64,000 nucleotides of DNA, from positions 1,059,001-1,123,000 of the forward strand of contig NC_090013.1 in NCBI RefSeq assembly GCF_036417845.1, in the 5' to 3' direction. The stretch is from Apteryx mantelli. Its lineage: Eukaryota; Chordata; Aves; Apterygiformes; Apterygidae. Made by a program: the position numbers and the translations under genes. Positions 1 to 10,899 of the stretch are shown here, piece by piece (position 1 is the first letter of the stretch; each line of letters starts with the position of its first letter). The notes beneath the pieces were generated by a model. That model was not told the origin of the DNA, searched no databases, and was given only the letters and a program-made list of their open reading frames with translations.

Positions 1-691
1 CAGGGACATGGGGACAAGGGGTGAGCTCGGCAAGGACTACCTCATCTGGGGACTTGGCACTGACCTCCGGAGTGCTGGCACCCGGTAGGGACACAGGACA
101 TGAGGATGTGGGGACACGGGGCATGAGGACACAGGGACATGGAGTTATGGGGACGTGGGGGACACAGGGACATGGAATATGGGGACACAAGGACATGGGA
201 CACAGGACAGGGACATGGGGACATGGCACATGGGGCCACAGGACATAGGGACATGGGACATGAGGACACAGGACATGGAGGGACATGAGGAGGACACAAG
301 ATATGGGACATGGGGACACAGGGACACATGGGGTACATGGGACACGGGGGAGGAGGACATGGGACATGGAGACACAGGAACGTAGAGATGAGCCCAGCAA
401 GGACCCCAAGTGCCGAGATTCTCCAGGGTCTTGTATAGGGTTGTGCACCCCCGGTGTCCCTCACTCCCCACTCCGGGGCCACCCGTGGGTGCCAGGGCTG
501 ACACCCACAGGTGCCCCCCCCCCCACCAACGCACCCCTGTTTCCCGCAGCTTCTCCTACCTGATCGGCAAGGACACGTGGCTGGAGCAGTGGCCCAGCGA
601 GGTCGAGTGCCAGGAGCCCGAGCTGCAGACCCTGTGCCAGGACTTCGTGGAGTTCGCCGAGGCCATGACCCTGTTCGGGTGCCCCACGTGA
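1..691 (+). CDS. C3: Complement C3, last two exons (3' end of gene)
   Basis: Two exons are visible: one running from before or near base 1 to 84, and the terminal exon 550-691 (stop TGA 689-691). The first reads ...GELGKDYLIWGLGTDLR and the second FSYLIGKDTWLEQWPSEVEC, ending LFGCPT. From memory these match the C-terminal C345C/netrin domain of C3 (human KHYLMWGLSSDFW, then SYIIGKDTWVEHW, ending VFGCPN). The donor at 85 and acceptor at 548-549 keep phase 2. C3 is the central secreted complement protein; this domain contains conserved disulfide cysteines and contributes to convertase assembly. The intron 85-549 is mostly minisatellite. No AATAAA follows the stop; TATAAA at 752-757 is the only weak candidate. 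The 5' limit of the first exon cannot be fixed because the window begins there. Confidence 0.93.
85..395. repeat. Minisatellite in C3 last intron
   Basis: Short tandem units built on GGACATGGGGACACA fill the intron directly after the splice donor. Long stop-free frames here come from the repeat, not from coding sequence. Confidence 0.85.
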
Positions 692-839
692 CCGGGTGCC
701 CCCCCACCCTGGGGACCCCCCCCCCGGCCTCCCCCCCCCCAATTTTTCTGCTATAAAAAGCTGCTTTCTAACAGCCTGGCTCTGGGGTGGTGGGGAGCCC
801 CCGGAGCACAATAGGGGTGAGGGGGACAATGGGGACAAC

Positions 840-1665
840 GGGGACAATGAGGACAATGCAGTGCACGGTGCTGCATGGTGCCACATGGTGCTCAGTGCAC
901 GGTGCTGCACAGCCCTCGGTGCTGCACGACACTCGGTGCACGGTGCTGCACAGCCCTCGGTGCACGGTGCTACAGGACACTCAGTGCACGGTGTTGCACA
1001 GCCCTCAGTGCTGCATGACACTCGGTACATGGTGTTGCACAGCCCTCGGTGCACGGTGCTGCAGGACACTCGGTGCACAGTGTTGCACAACCCTTGGTGC
1101 ATGGTGCTGCACGACACTCGGTGCGCAGTGTTGCACAGCCCTCGGTGCACGGTGCTGCACGACACTCGGTGCACGGTGTTGCACAGCCCTCGGTGCACGG
1201 TGCTGCACGACACTCGGTGCACAGTGTTGCACAACCCTTGGTGCATGGTGCTGCACGACACTCGGTGCACAGTGCTACACAGCCCTTGGTGCACGGTGCT
1301 GCATGACACTCGGTGCGCAGTGTTGCACAGCCCTCGGTGCACGGTGCTGCACGACACTCGGTGCACGGTGTTGCACAGCCTGTGGTGCACGGTGCTGCTC
1401 GGTGCATGGCCCTCGGTGCACGGTGCTGCACAACCCTCAGTGCATGTTCCTACACGGGCCCTTGGCACAGGGTGCTACGCAGTGCCCGGTGCACGGCCCT
1501 TGGTGCAGGGTGCTCAGTGGCGGGTGCTCAGTGCAGGGTGCTCGGTGCACGGTGCTGCACGGCCCCCAGCGCAGGGTGCAGCACGGTGCTCGGTGCAGGG
1601 TGCTGCGCAGTGCAGGGTGCTCAGTGCAGGACGCAGCACGGTGCCGCTCGGTGCACGGCCCACCC
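840..1665. repeat. 24/48-bp minisatellite with GTGCAC dyads
   Basis: Tandem units alternate CGGTGCACGGTGCTGCAC-type and TTGCACAGCCCTCGGTGCAC-type halves, giving a 48-bp higher-order period from about 850 to 1440 and decaying to about 1665. Each half carries the palindrome GTGCAC. The array fills the gap downstream of C3, and I see no gene in it. Confidence 0.85.
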
Positions 1666-1884
1666 CCCCCCCAGCAGCAGCAGCAGCCCCGCCGGGGGCG
1701 CGCATGGTGCTGCGCACCGCGGCGTTCCGGCCCGGCGGTTTCCGGCCTCCCCAGCCAGGCCCCACTGCGGCTTCGCTCCTACGGCGATTTCCGGTGCCTA
1801 ATGGGACGCTCGCCCCCGCAGTCCCAGCACCCATGGGTGCAGGTGGGGGCGTGCGCGAGCGTGGGGCAGGGGCTGGGTCCCTCA

Positions 1885-2400
1885 CGCAGTGGGGGAGGCC
1901 CCGGTTGCCTGGATCCCTCTCTGCAGGCCCCTGAGATCCCCTTCACCACCCCCAGCGAGCCCCAGGCCCAGGGTGGCACTCCGGGTGGATTCTCGGGTGG
2001 CTTGTATAGGGTTGTGCACAGGGCCTGACGCCTCCTGTCCTCAGGCCTGACACCCGGGTCCCTCTCTCTGGGCTTGCAGAGACCCCCTTCACCATCCCTG
2101 GCACCCCTAAGGCTCGGGAGAGGAGGGGTGGGATCAGGGTGGATTCTCAGGTGGCTCGTATAGTGTTGTGCACGAGGCCTGAACCCTCCTGGCCCTGGCC
2201 CTGACCTGCCCGGACACCTGGGTCCCTCTCTGCAGGCCCACTGGGACTCCCTTCACCACCCCCGGTGATCCCCAGACCCAGGGTGGAGATGAGGGTGGAT
2301 TCTTGGGTGACTCGTATAGGGTTGTGCATGGGGCACCCATGGGCTGAGCCCCTCTCCACCCTGCCCGGACACCTGGGCCCCTCTCTGCAGGCCCACTGAG
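1885..2400. repeat. About 150-bp repeat family, three adjacent copies
   Basis: Three diverged units share a core close to TTGTATAGGGTTGTGCA (about 2002, 2155 and 2311), followed by CACCCGGGTCCCTCTCT-like sequence. A fourth core lies in the last C3 intron at about 431. The stretch 2400-2690 is low in repeats and I recognise nothing in it. Confidence 0.75.
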
Positions 2401-2693
2401 ATCTCGCTCACCACCAAATTGGTGCAAATCTGGGATCGGGGCAAATTTGGGCATTTAGGGGCAAATGTGGGGGGTCAAAGGCAAATCCAGCCTCGGGGGG
2501 GCAACTGAGCCCTTTATAGCTCCCCAGGTTCCCCCATTTCCACCAGAAAGGGGAGGATTTAGGGTGGGAAAAGCTTGGATTCACCCCCAAAATGAGCCTG
2601 GTGACAACCTGAAGGGGGCTTTGGGGGGGGGGGTGTCGCATTTTTGGGGTGGGAGGTGAAGGACACCTGGGGCCACCCAGAGCCATAAATAAA

Positions 2694-2699
2694 TTTATT
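2694..2699 (-). other. Polyadenylation signal of the TNF-family gene
   Basis: TTTATT on the plus strand reads AATAAA on the minus strand, about 770 bases past the stop codon of the TNF-like ligand. It implies a 3' UTR largely made of minisatellite. Confidence 0.7.
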
Positions 2700-2819
2700 A
2701 AGACAATAAATCACAATAAATAATGTACATTAAAGTGCCTGGCAATAAATTAGAGGGCCCCCCCCTCAGGCCTGCTGGGGGGGGGAGTCGGAGGATGGCT
2801 GGGGCACCCATGGGTGCAG

Positions 2820-3440
2820 GGAGGCTTTGAGGGTGGGGGCTGCTCAGGGTCCTGGGGCACCCCCAGATTTCCAGATGGTGAGGTCTCAGGACCCAAACTT
2901 CTGGGTGGGTGGGGTCTCCAGGGTCCCCCGATGTCTCTGGGGCCCCCCAAGTCACCTGGCAGGTGGGTCTCCAGCCCCACATCTCCAGGATGGTGGGTCT
3001 CCAGCCACAGATCTCTGTGCAGGTGGGTCTCCAGACCCAGATCTTCGGGAAGGGGGGGGTCTACAAGGTCCTTTGATGTTCCCAAATCTCCTGTCAGGTG
3101 GTCTCCAGCCCCAGATCTCCATACGAGTGGGTCTCCAGCCCCAAGTCTCCATTCGGGTGGGTCTCCAGCCCCACATCTCTGGGCAGGGGGGTCTCTGGAC
3201 TGAAGTCTTTGTGCAGGGGGGGTCTGCAGAGTCCCTTGATGTCCCCACATCTCCATGCAGGTGGGTCTCCAGCCCCACATCTCCAGGAAGTTGGATCTCT
3301 AGTTCCGAACATCCAGGGACAGGGGTCTACAAGGTCCCTTGACGTCACCAAATATCCACGCAGCTGGGTCTCCAGGCCCAGATCTCCATGCAGGGGGGTC
3401 TCTGGACCCAAGTTTCTGGGCAGCGGGTGTCTCTGTCCCC
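2820..3440. repeat. 33-bp minisatellite in the TNF-like 3' UTR
   Basis: Units of about 33 bp contain AGGTGGGTCTCCAGCCCCAC and lie between the predicted stop codon and polyadenylation signal of the minus-strand TNF ligand, so they should be transcribed in its 3' UTR. Confidence 0.8.
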
Positions 3441-3466
3441 TGCCAGCTGGCAGCAGGTGCTGGGCG

Positions 3467-6400
3467 TCAGTCGGTGGCGATGCGGATCATGCCCACGAAG
3501 TTGCCCTCACGGTCGTCCTGAGCCAGCTGCCAACTGTCCCCGGGCAGCTCACCGGCCAGCCTCAGCTCGAGGACATCACCGGTCTGCAGGTGCCCCACGG
3601 CTTGCGTCAGCTCCGAGTGAGCCGGCCCCGGCCCCGGGGTCAAAGTCAACGGTACGGCTAACAACGGCCGTGATGAGTTATCCCGGAGGACCTGGAGCGT
3701 CACGGCGCCGCCGGGACACGTGGCCTCCGTGCACGCCAGGGCGAACTGGCCGTAGAGGAGGTAGAGCCCGCCCGCATCCACCTGCAGCCCCTGCGCCACC
3801 GGCTGCACGTCCCCGCTGACGAAGACGCCGTTGATGCCTTCCTCGTACCGCCAGGCCAGTCGCGAGGGCACTGCCAGCGAGCCTGGAGAGAGCGGGAGAA
3901 AACGGGGGGGAAAAGGAAAAAAAAAGGCATCGTGAGCCTGGGTGGAAATGGGAAACGGTAGGAAAGGGGTGCTGTGATGCCCATGGGAATCATGGATGGG
4001 GCACCCAATTTTTTAGGGGGGGGGGGGGGAGCCCTGGAGACCATGGTATGGAGGATGCTCCATGATGGCCTGATGGACCATGGGATGGAGGATGCTCCGT
4101 GATGGCCCCATGGGCTGGAGGACACCCCGTGACATCCCTGGGGACCGTGGGATGGAGAACACTCCGTGACAGCCCTGGGGGCTGGAGGACACCCTGTGAT
4201 GTTTCCACGGGCTGGAGGACACCCCGTGACGTCCCTGGGGACCATGGGATGGAGAACGCTCCGTGACAGCCCTGGGGGCTGGAGGACACCCTGTGATGTT
4301 TCCATGGGCTAGAGGACACCCCGTGACGTCCCTGGGGACTGTGGGATGGAGAACACTCCGTGACAGCCCTGGGGGCTGGAGGACACCCTGTGATGTTTCC
4401 GTGGGCTGGAGGACACCCCGTGACGTCCCTGGGGACCATGGGATGGAGAACGCTCCGTGACAGCCCTGGGGGCTGGAGGACACCCTGTGATGTTTCCGTG
4501 GGCTAGAGGACACCCCGTGACGTCCCTGGGGACTGTGGGATGGAGAACACTCCGTGACAGCCCTGGGGGCTGGAGGACACCCTGTGATGTTTCCACGGGC
4601 TGGAGGACACCCCGTGACGTCCCTGGGGACCATGGGATGGAGAATGCTCCGTGACAGCCCCGGGGGATGGAGGACACCCTGTGATGTTTCCACGGGCTGG
4701 AGGACACCCCGTGACGTCCCTGGGGACCATGGGATGGAGAATGCTCCGTGACAGCCCCGGGGGATGGAGGACACCCTGTGATGTTTCCACGGGCTAGAGG
4801 ACACCCCGTGACGTCCCTGGGGACCATGGGCTGGAGGTTGCTCCGTGACAACCCTGGGGGACTGGGGACACCCCATGACGGCCCTAGGGATGGAGGACAC
4901 CCCATGACAGCCCCGGGGACCACAGGATGCTCCGTGATGGTTCCGGATGAGCTGGCGCAGGGCCACCTTTTCCCCTCTGAGGTCGGAACATGGAAGGTGC
5001 CACCCTCCCTCCCCACACGGTGCTTTCGAGATGACTGGGCCAGGCGCTGGAGGAAGGACTGCTCCTGCCTGTCCCGGCGACCCCCCGTCCCCCCCTCTCC
5101 CCGTCCCCCCCCAGCACTTACCAGCGCTGAGCAGCACGTGGGCGGCCGTGGCACCCTGCGCGGAAGGAGAGCGGGTGTCAGCAGGAAGGGCCCAGGCGTC
5201 CCCAGTTCCTCCCACCCCCAGCGCAGGAGAAGGGGAAGTCTGGAACCTCTGGAGGGTTTCGGCTTGGGATTTGGGGACTTTCCAGAGCCCCCAGGGGGAT
5301 TTTGGTGGGTCCCCGCCACCAGGATGGGGAGGGGACAGGGTCATTCGCCCCCTTTGAGGATGGGGAAACCGAGGCATGGGGGGGAGGGGGGGGGCACCAG
5401 ACAGACAGACACCCCTTGGCCCCAGGGGACAGTCCCGGACAGGTGGACAGACATGTCCCTCCTGGATGGACACATGGACCCCCAGACGGATAGACAGGAG
5501 GCGGGAGGGATGGACACCCGGATGCACAGGTGGATGGACCCCTAGATGGACACACAGACCCCCAGATGGACATACAGACAGACGGACAGCTGAGTGGCTA
5601 GATGGACACGCGGACGGATGCACAGCCAGGCAGGCAGCCAGGCAGGCAGATAGATGGACTTCCAGATAGACAGATATGTGGACAGACACCTGGAAGGACA
5701 GACACTCAGACAGACACCAGGATGGATGGACACCTAGATGGACACCTAGATGGATGGACATCTGGATGGATACCTGGACACATGGACTCCTGGACAGACA
5801 GACACCTGGATGGATGGATACCCAGATGGACAGACATGAGGATGGACACAGTTGTGAGCAGCCAGACAGATGGAGGGACACATGGATAGACATATGGACA
5901 CCTGGATGGACAGACACCCAGACAGATGGACACCTGGATGCATGGACATCTGGACAGAGAGACACCCAGATGGATAGACATAAGAACAGACACACATGTG
6001 CCGATGGATGAATGGAAACTGGGATGGACAGACACCTGGACGGACACCCAGATGGCTGGACACCCAGATAGACAGAGAGCCTGGACTGACACTCAGATGG
6101 ACGGACACCTGGATGGACACCCGGACAGACAGCAGGACACCTGAGCGGATGGACGCTCAGGTGGACATCCAGAAGGACAGACACCCAGATGGACAGACAG
6201 GCACCCAGACAGACAGACACCTGGACGGATGGACAGAAACACGGACGGAAAGACAGAGACACGGATGGAAACACAGAGACACGGATGGAAAGACAGAGAA
6301 ACGGATGGATGGACAGAGACACGGACGGCTGGACAGACACCTGGACGGCTGGACACCCGGACGGCCGGACACCCGGACAGCTGGACAGAGACCCAGAGAG

Positions 6401-6734
6401 AGAGAGAGACCCAGCTGGACGGACAGACACCCGGGTGGACAGACGGACACGCAGGCAGCCGCCCCGAGGGCCGGGCAGAGGCACGGACGGACGGACAGAC
6501 AGACGGACGGACAGACAGACGGACCCCCCGACGGCCGGGCGCGGCGCCCACCTGCGGCGCGGGGGGGGCCCGCAGCAGCCCCAGCAGCGCGGCGGCGGCG
6601 GCGGCGGCGCCCAGCGCGGCGGCGCCCAGGGCGGCGGCGAGCGGCGGCAGCAGGCGGCGGCGGCGGCGGCCCCGCGGCTCCCCCGCGCTCTCGGCGTCGA
6701 CGGCGGCATCGGCGGCGGCGGCGGGCGGCGGCAT
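3467..6734 (-). CDS. TNF-superfamily ligand, TNFSF9/CD70 type, next to C3
   Basis: Three coding exons: 6734-6552, 5155-5122 and 3882-3467 (stop 3467-3469), 210 aa, phases 0 and 1. Residues 1-26 form a short cytoplasmic tail ending in an Arg run; about 27-53 is an Ala/Leu-rich membrane anchor, giving a type II topology. The ectodomain has the TNF-homology signature: AAHVLL, then RLAWRYEEG, GLYLLYGQFAL, GDVLELRLAGELPG, and a final strand NFVGMIRIATD. Three coding exons match TNFSF9 and CD70 rather than the four of TNFSF14. SWQLAQ recalls TNFSF9 (AWQLTQ), while FALAC and GDVLELRLAGEL recall CD70, so I leave the symbol open. In human, TNFSF14, CD70 and TNFSF9 lie beside C3, which supports the family call. 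A co-stimulatory role for T cells is inferred. The domain is short and the tail contains almost nothing beyond Ala, Asp and Arg. Confidence 0.85.
4030..4935. repeat. 97-bp tandem array in TNF-like intron 2
   Basis: About nine copies of a 97-bp unit (GGCTGGAGGACACCCCGTGA followed by CGTCCCTGGGGACCATGGG-type sequence) with few differences between copies. It lies between coding exons 2 and 3. High copy identity suggests recent expansion. Confidence 0.88.
5395..6535. repeat. GACA/GGAC-based array in TNF-like intron 1
   Basis: Low-complexity tandem sequence built from GGACAGACACCTGGATGGACA-like words, almost free of stops on both strands. It runs up to exon 1 of the TNF-like gene. Long predicted frames here are repeat translations. 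Confidence 0.85.
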
Positions 6735-6773
6735 CGCGGCGGCGGCGGCGGCGGCGCGGGCGCCTTTATAGCG

Positions 6774-6781
6774 GGGTCGCC
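6774..6781 (-). promoter_or_regulatory. TATA box of the TNF-like gene
   Basis: The minus strand reads CTATAAAG about 40 bases upstream of the ATG at 6734, in otherwise pure GC sequence. Spacing would give a start site near 6748 and a very short 5' UTR. Confidence 0.6.
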
Positions 6782-6844
6782 GCTGCCGGGCGGGGGGCGG
6801 GGCGACACCGGGGGCGGGGCGAGCCCGGGGGGGGGGGGACGGGG

Positions 6845-7860
6845 ACGGGGACGGGGCGGTACCGGAGGGCACCGGCGACACCGGGGGCGGGGAGAGCCCG
6901 GAGACGGGGGACGCCGGGGGGAGCGGGGGGCACCGCGGGACACCGGGAGAGCTGGGGACACCGGGGACACCGGGGGACCAAAGGACACTGGGAGATCTAG
7001 GGACATCGGGGGACACCGGGGGGGACCAGGGGACACCAGGAGAACTGGGGACACCAGAAGGATCAGGGGACACTGGGGACACCAAGGGGCACCGGGTGAC
7101 CGGGGACACCGGGGGGATCGGGGGCACCGGGGGGGACCAGGGGGCACCAGGAGAACTAGGGACACCAGAAGGATCAGGGGACACTGGGGACACCAAGGGA
7201 CACCGAGGGACACCGGGGGGACTCCTGGGACACTAGGGGACACTGGGAGAACTGGTGACACCGGGGGGGACCAGGGGGGGACCAGGGGGCACCGGGGGGG
7301 ACCAGGGGGACCAAGAGACACCGGGAGAACTAGGGACATCAGGGGACACCGGGGACACTGGGGGGGACCAGGGGGCACCAGGGACACCGGGAGAACTAGG
7401 GACATCGGGGGACACCGGAGAGGACCAGGGGGCACCAGGGTGACCGGGGACACTGGGAGAACTAGGGACACCAGAAGGATCAGGGGACACTGGGGACACC
7501 AAGGGATACCGAGGGGCACCGGGGTGACCGGGGACACCGGGAGGACTCCTGGGACACTAGGGGACACTGGGAGAACTGGTGACACTTGGGACACCGGGGG
7601 GACCAGGGGGACCAAGAGACACCAAGAGAACTAGGGACATCGGGGGACATCGGGGACACTGGGGACACCAACGGACACCAGGGGGCACCTGGGAGACCAG
7701 GGGACACTGGGAGAACTGGGGACACTGGGGGAGACCAGGGGGCACCGGGGGGAGGACCAGGAGAACTAGGGACACTGGGGGAGACCAGGGGAGACCCGGG
7801 AGACTAGGGGACACCAGGGGACACTGGTGGAGCTGGGGACACCGGGGGACACTGGGGAGG
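6845..7860. repeat. GGGACACCGGGGG-type minisatellite
   Basis: Degenerate 9-12 bp words (GGGACACCGG, GGACCAGGGGGCACC, GAGAACTAGGGACA) repeat for about 1 kb upstream of the TNF-like promoter. Collagen-like Gly-rich translations come from the repeat. No gene is seen. Confidence 0.85.
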
Positions 7861-8220
7861 AGGGATGGAAAGAGGAGGAGGAGGAGGAGAGGGGAGGAAA
7901 CCAGTGAGTGCGGTGAGAGGGAGGGAGGAAGAGAGGGACGGAAAGAGAGAGGGAGGGAGGGGACGGGGGGGGTGGAAAGGGGGAGGGAGGGAGGAGAGAG
8001 GAAGGAGGGATGGAAAGAAGGAGGAGACAGGAGGGAGGGAGGAGGAAAGGAGGGATGGAAAGAGGGAAGGAGGGAGGAAGAAGAGAGGGAAGGAGGGAGG
8101 AAGAAAGGGAGAGAGGGAGGGAAAAAGAGAGGAAAGGGGGAGGGAGACAGAGAGAGGGAGAGAGGGAGGGAGAAGGAGAAGGGAGAGGAGGAGGAAGGAG
8201 AGGGGCAGAAGGCTGGGAAG
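7861..8220. repeat. Polypurine GGA/GA tract
   Basis: Nearly uninterrupted purines on the plus strand (GGAGGGAGGAAGAGAGGG-like) for about 350 bases. No gene is seen. Confidence 0.85.
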
Positions 8221-8665
8221 GGACCCAGGCGTCCGGGGCTTGCCCAGCTCCCCCACCAGGGCCGGGAAGGGGCCCAGGCGTCCGGGCGCTGCCCACGGGG
8301 ACCCAGGCGTCCGGGAACTCAAAGCCCGGGGGGGGGGGGCGGGGTTGGGCTCCCGGACGCCTGGGCCCCTCCCGCCGTGACGTCCCCCCCCCCCCCCCCG
8401 GGGATTTCGCCTCCCCCGGCCCTGATGAGGCCTCGGAGTTTCCTACCCGGAAACCGCGGCTTCTCCCGGGGGCTCCGGGAAGGATCTGGCGGTGGCGGCG
8501 GCTGGGGGGGGGCCCGGACGCCTGGGCCCCCTGGGGGTGGGGAATATCCTCCTTCCCCCCCCCCCCCCAGCAAGGCCCGGACGCCTGGGTCCTCATTTCG
8601 GCTGGTGGGGTGGGGCCTGGACACCCGGACGCCTGGGCCCCCCTGGGGTGGGGGAGCAGGAGCCC
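8221..8665. repeat. Dispersed CCCAGGCGTCCGGG motif cluster
   Basis: The 14-mer CCCAGGCGTCCGGG or its complement (CCGGACGCCTGGG) recurs about eight times in both orientations at irregular spacing, with unrelated GC-rich sequence between. Related copies occur near 5184 and 28777. Confidence 0.75.
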
Positions 8666-9945
8666 CGGATGCCTGGGGCGGGTGCGAGGGTGCGAGCAAC
8701 GGTGCGAGGGTGCGTGCGAGGGTGTGAGCCCTCGTGTGAGGGTGCGTGCGAGGGTGCGTGCGAGGGTGTGAGCCCTTGTGCGAGGGTCCGTGCGAGGGTG
8801 CGTGCGAGGGTGTGAGCCCTCGTGTGAGGGTGCGTGCGAGGGTGTGAGCCCTCATGCGAGGGTCCATGTGAGGGGCTGTGCGAGGGTCTGTGCAAGGGTG
8901 TGAGCCCTCGTGCGAGGGTCCGTGCGAGGGTCTGTGCGAGGGTGTGAGCCCTCGTGCGAGGGTCCGTGCGAGGGTCTGTGCGAGGGTGCAAGCCCTCATG
9001 CGAGGGGCTGTGCGAGGGTCTGTGCGAGGGTGCGAGCCCTCATGCGAGGGTCCGTGCGAGGGGCTGTGCGAGCCCTCGTGCGAGGGGCTGTGCGAGGGTC
9101 TGTGCGAGGGTGCGAGCCCTCATGCGAGGGGCTGTGCGAGGGGCTGTGCGAGCCCTCGTGCGAGGGGCTGTGTGAGGGTGCAAGCTCTTGTTGCAGGGGC
9201 CGTGCGAGCCCTTGTGCAAAGGTCCGTGCAAGGGTGTGAGCCCTCGTGCGAGGGTCCGTGCAAGGGTCTGTGCGAGGGTGCGAGCCCTCATGCGAGGGGC
9301 TGTGCGAGGGGCTGTGCGAGCCCTTGTGCAAAGGTCCGTGCAAGGGTGCGAGCCCTCGTGTGAGGGTCCATGCAAGCCCTCGTGCGAGGGTCTGTGCGAG
9401 GGTCCGTGTGAGCCCTTGTGCAAGGGTCCATGCGAGGGTCTGTGCGAGGGGCCATGTAAGGGTGCGAGCCCTCGTGCGAGGGTCTGTGCGAGAATCTGTG
9501 CAAGGGTCCGTGCGAGGGGCTGTGCAAGCCCTCGTGCGAGGGGCTGTGCGAGGGTGTGAGCCCTTGTGTGAGGGGCTGTGCGAGGGGCCGTGCAAGCCAC
9601 CATGTGAGGCTCCGTGCAAGGGTCTGTGCGAGGGGCTGTGTGAGGGTCTGAGGGTCCATGCGAGCCCTCGTGCGAGGGGCCGTGCGAGGGTCTGTGCAAG
9701 CCCTTGTGCAAGGGTCTGTGCGAGGGTGCGAGCCCCCGTGCGAGGGCCGTGCCCGGTCCCGTGTGAGCCCCCGTGCAAGCCCTGCCCCTACCCCGTGCAA
9801 GGGCTCACACGAGCCCCCTCCAGGTCCCGTGCGAGGGTCTGTGCGAGGGTGTGAGCCCTTGTGCGGGGGGCCGTGTGAGGGGCCGTGCGAGGGTGCGAGC
9901 CCTCATGAGAGGGTCCGTGTGAGCCCTCGTGCGTGGGGTCTGTCC
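8666..9945. repeat. TGCGAGGGT minisatellite
   Basis: About 1.3 kb of units built on TGCGAGGG and GTGCGAGCCCTCG, in the spacer between the TNF-like gene and ILVBL. The inner GAGCCCTCG is partly self-complementary with CGAGGG. A related, shorter stretch continues to about 10080. No gene is seen. Confidence 0.85.
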
Positions 9946-10179
9946 CCATGGTGTCCTCAGCATCAAGTGTCCCCTGCGCGAGGGCCGTGCCCGGTCCCGC
10001 GTCAGCCCCCGTGCAAACCCTGCCCCTACCCCGTGCAAGGGCTCACGCGAGCCCCCTCCAGGCCCCGTGCGAGCCCCGAGCCGGCCCTCGCACCGGGCCC
10101 AGCCGAGGCCCCCTCCAGCCCCCGTCCGGGCCCAGGCCCCGCTCCCGGCCCCACTCCCGGCCCCGTCGAGGCCGCCGCA

Positions 10180-10570
10180 GACCCCGCCCCGCTCCGGCCC
10201 CGCCCACGCACAGGCCCCTCTCCTTCCGCTTTGCCCCGCCCCGCCTCCCGCCGGCGGCGGCGGCCAATCAGCGCCCTGTGCCCCGGGAGGGGGGCGTGGC
10301 GCGGGCCGCGCGGGTCACGTGGCTGCGGCGCGGCGCGGCGCGGTGACGCTCTCGGGGGGCCGCGGCCGCTCGGGCCCGGCGCCCCCCTCCCCACCCGTTG
10401 CCGGTACGCGGGGGGCGGGGCCGGCGCCGGGGGGGCGGGGCCAGGCGGGGCACCCTCGGCACAGGGAGCCTCCCGCGGCGGGAGGCCGGGGGCGGGGGGG
10501 GGGGGGGGGAGAGGTAACGTGTGGGGGCGTGGCTGAGCGAGGTGGTGGGTGACGTCACGGCCAGGGCCGG
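10180..10570 (+). promoter_or_regulatory. ILVBL: CpG-island promoter and non-coding first exon of ILVBL
   Basis: A unique, very CpG-rich stretch contains a CCAAT box (10264-10268), a CACGTG E-box (10316-10321) and, downstream, a full palindromic CRE TGACGTCA (10550-10557). A good donor, GTTGCCG|GTACGCG, ends at 10403. The first coding exon of ILVBL (12995) lies behind a pyrimidine-rich acceptor at about 12960, so a 5' UTR exon here and an intron of about 2.5 kb are inferred. An unrelated minus-strand gene cannot be excluded, but no coding frame supports one. Confidence 0.6.
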
Positions 10571-10899
10571 GAGAGGCGGGGCACACGTGGGCGGGGGCGT
10601 GGTCCGGGTGGGCGTGGCCAGCCCGGGGCGTGGCCGGGCAGTGCAGGGCCTTTGGGGAAGGGCCGGGGGGGTGTGGGGGGACCTCGGGGCGGGGGGGGCA
10701 CCGGGGGGGGCTACGGGTGCTGGGGAGGGTCATGGGATCGAGGGGGGGTTACTGGGGTGGGTCATGGGGGGGATTTGGGGACAAGGGGGGGGTCACCAAG
10801 GGGGTCTCAGGCACCAGGGGGGTCCCAGGGGGGCCTTTGGGGACCAGTGGGGTCACCGAGGCGGCCATGGGGGACTATGGGGGGGCCATAGGGCCAGGG

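Noticed and set aside
4030-4935. CRISPR-like array (97-bp units)
   Set aside because: The whole unit repeats with no unique spacers, and the context is vertebrate. It is an ordinary minisatellite.
4013-7615. A 1200-codon open frame on the minus strand
   Set aside because: It crosses TNF-like exons 1 and 2 in a different frame and reads through the 97-bp, GACA-type and GGGACACC-type arrays. Composition is entirely repeat-driven (Ser/Pro/Val), and the true exons have proper splice sites in other frames.
6189-7634. Collagen-like Gly-rich frame on the plus strand
   Set aside because: Gly/Arg/Asp/Thr words follow from the GGGACACCGG minisatellite. There is no regular Gly-X-Y triplet phase and no flanking domain.
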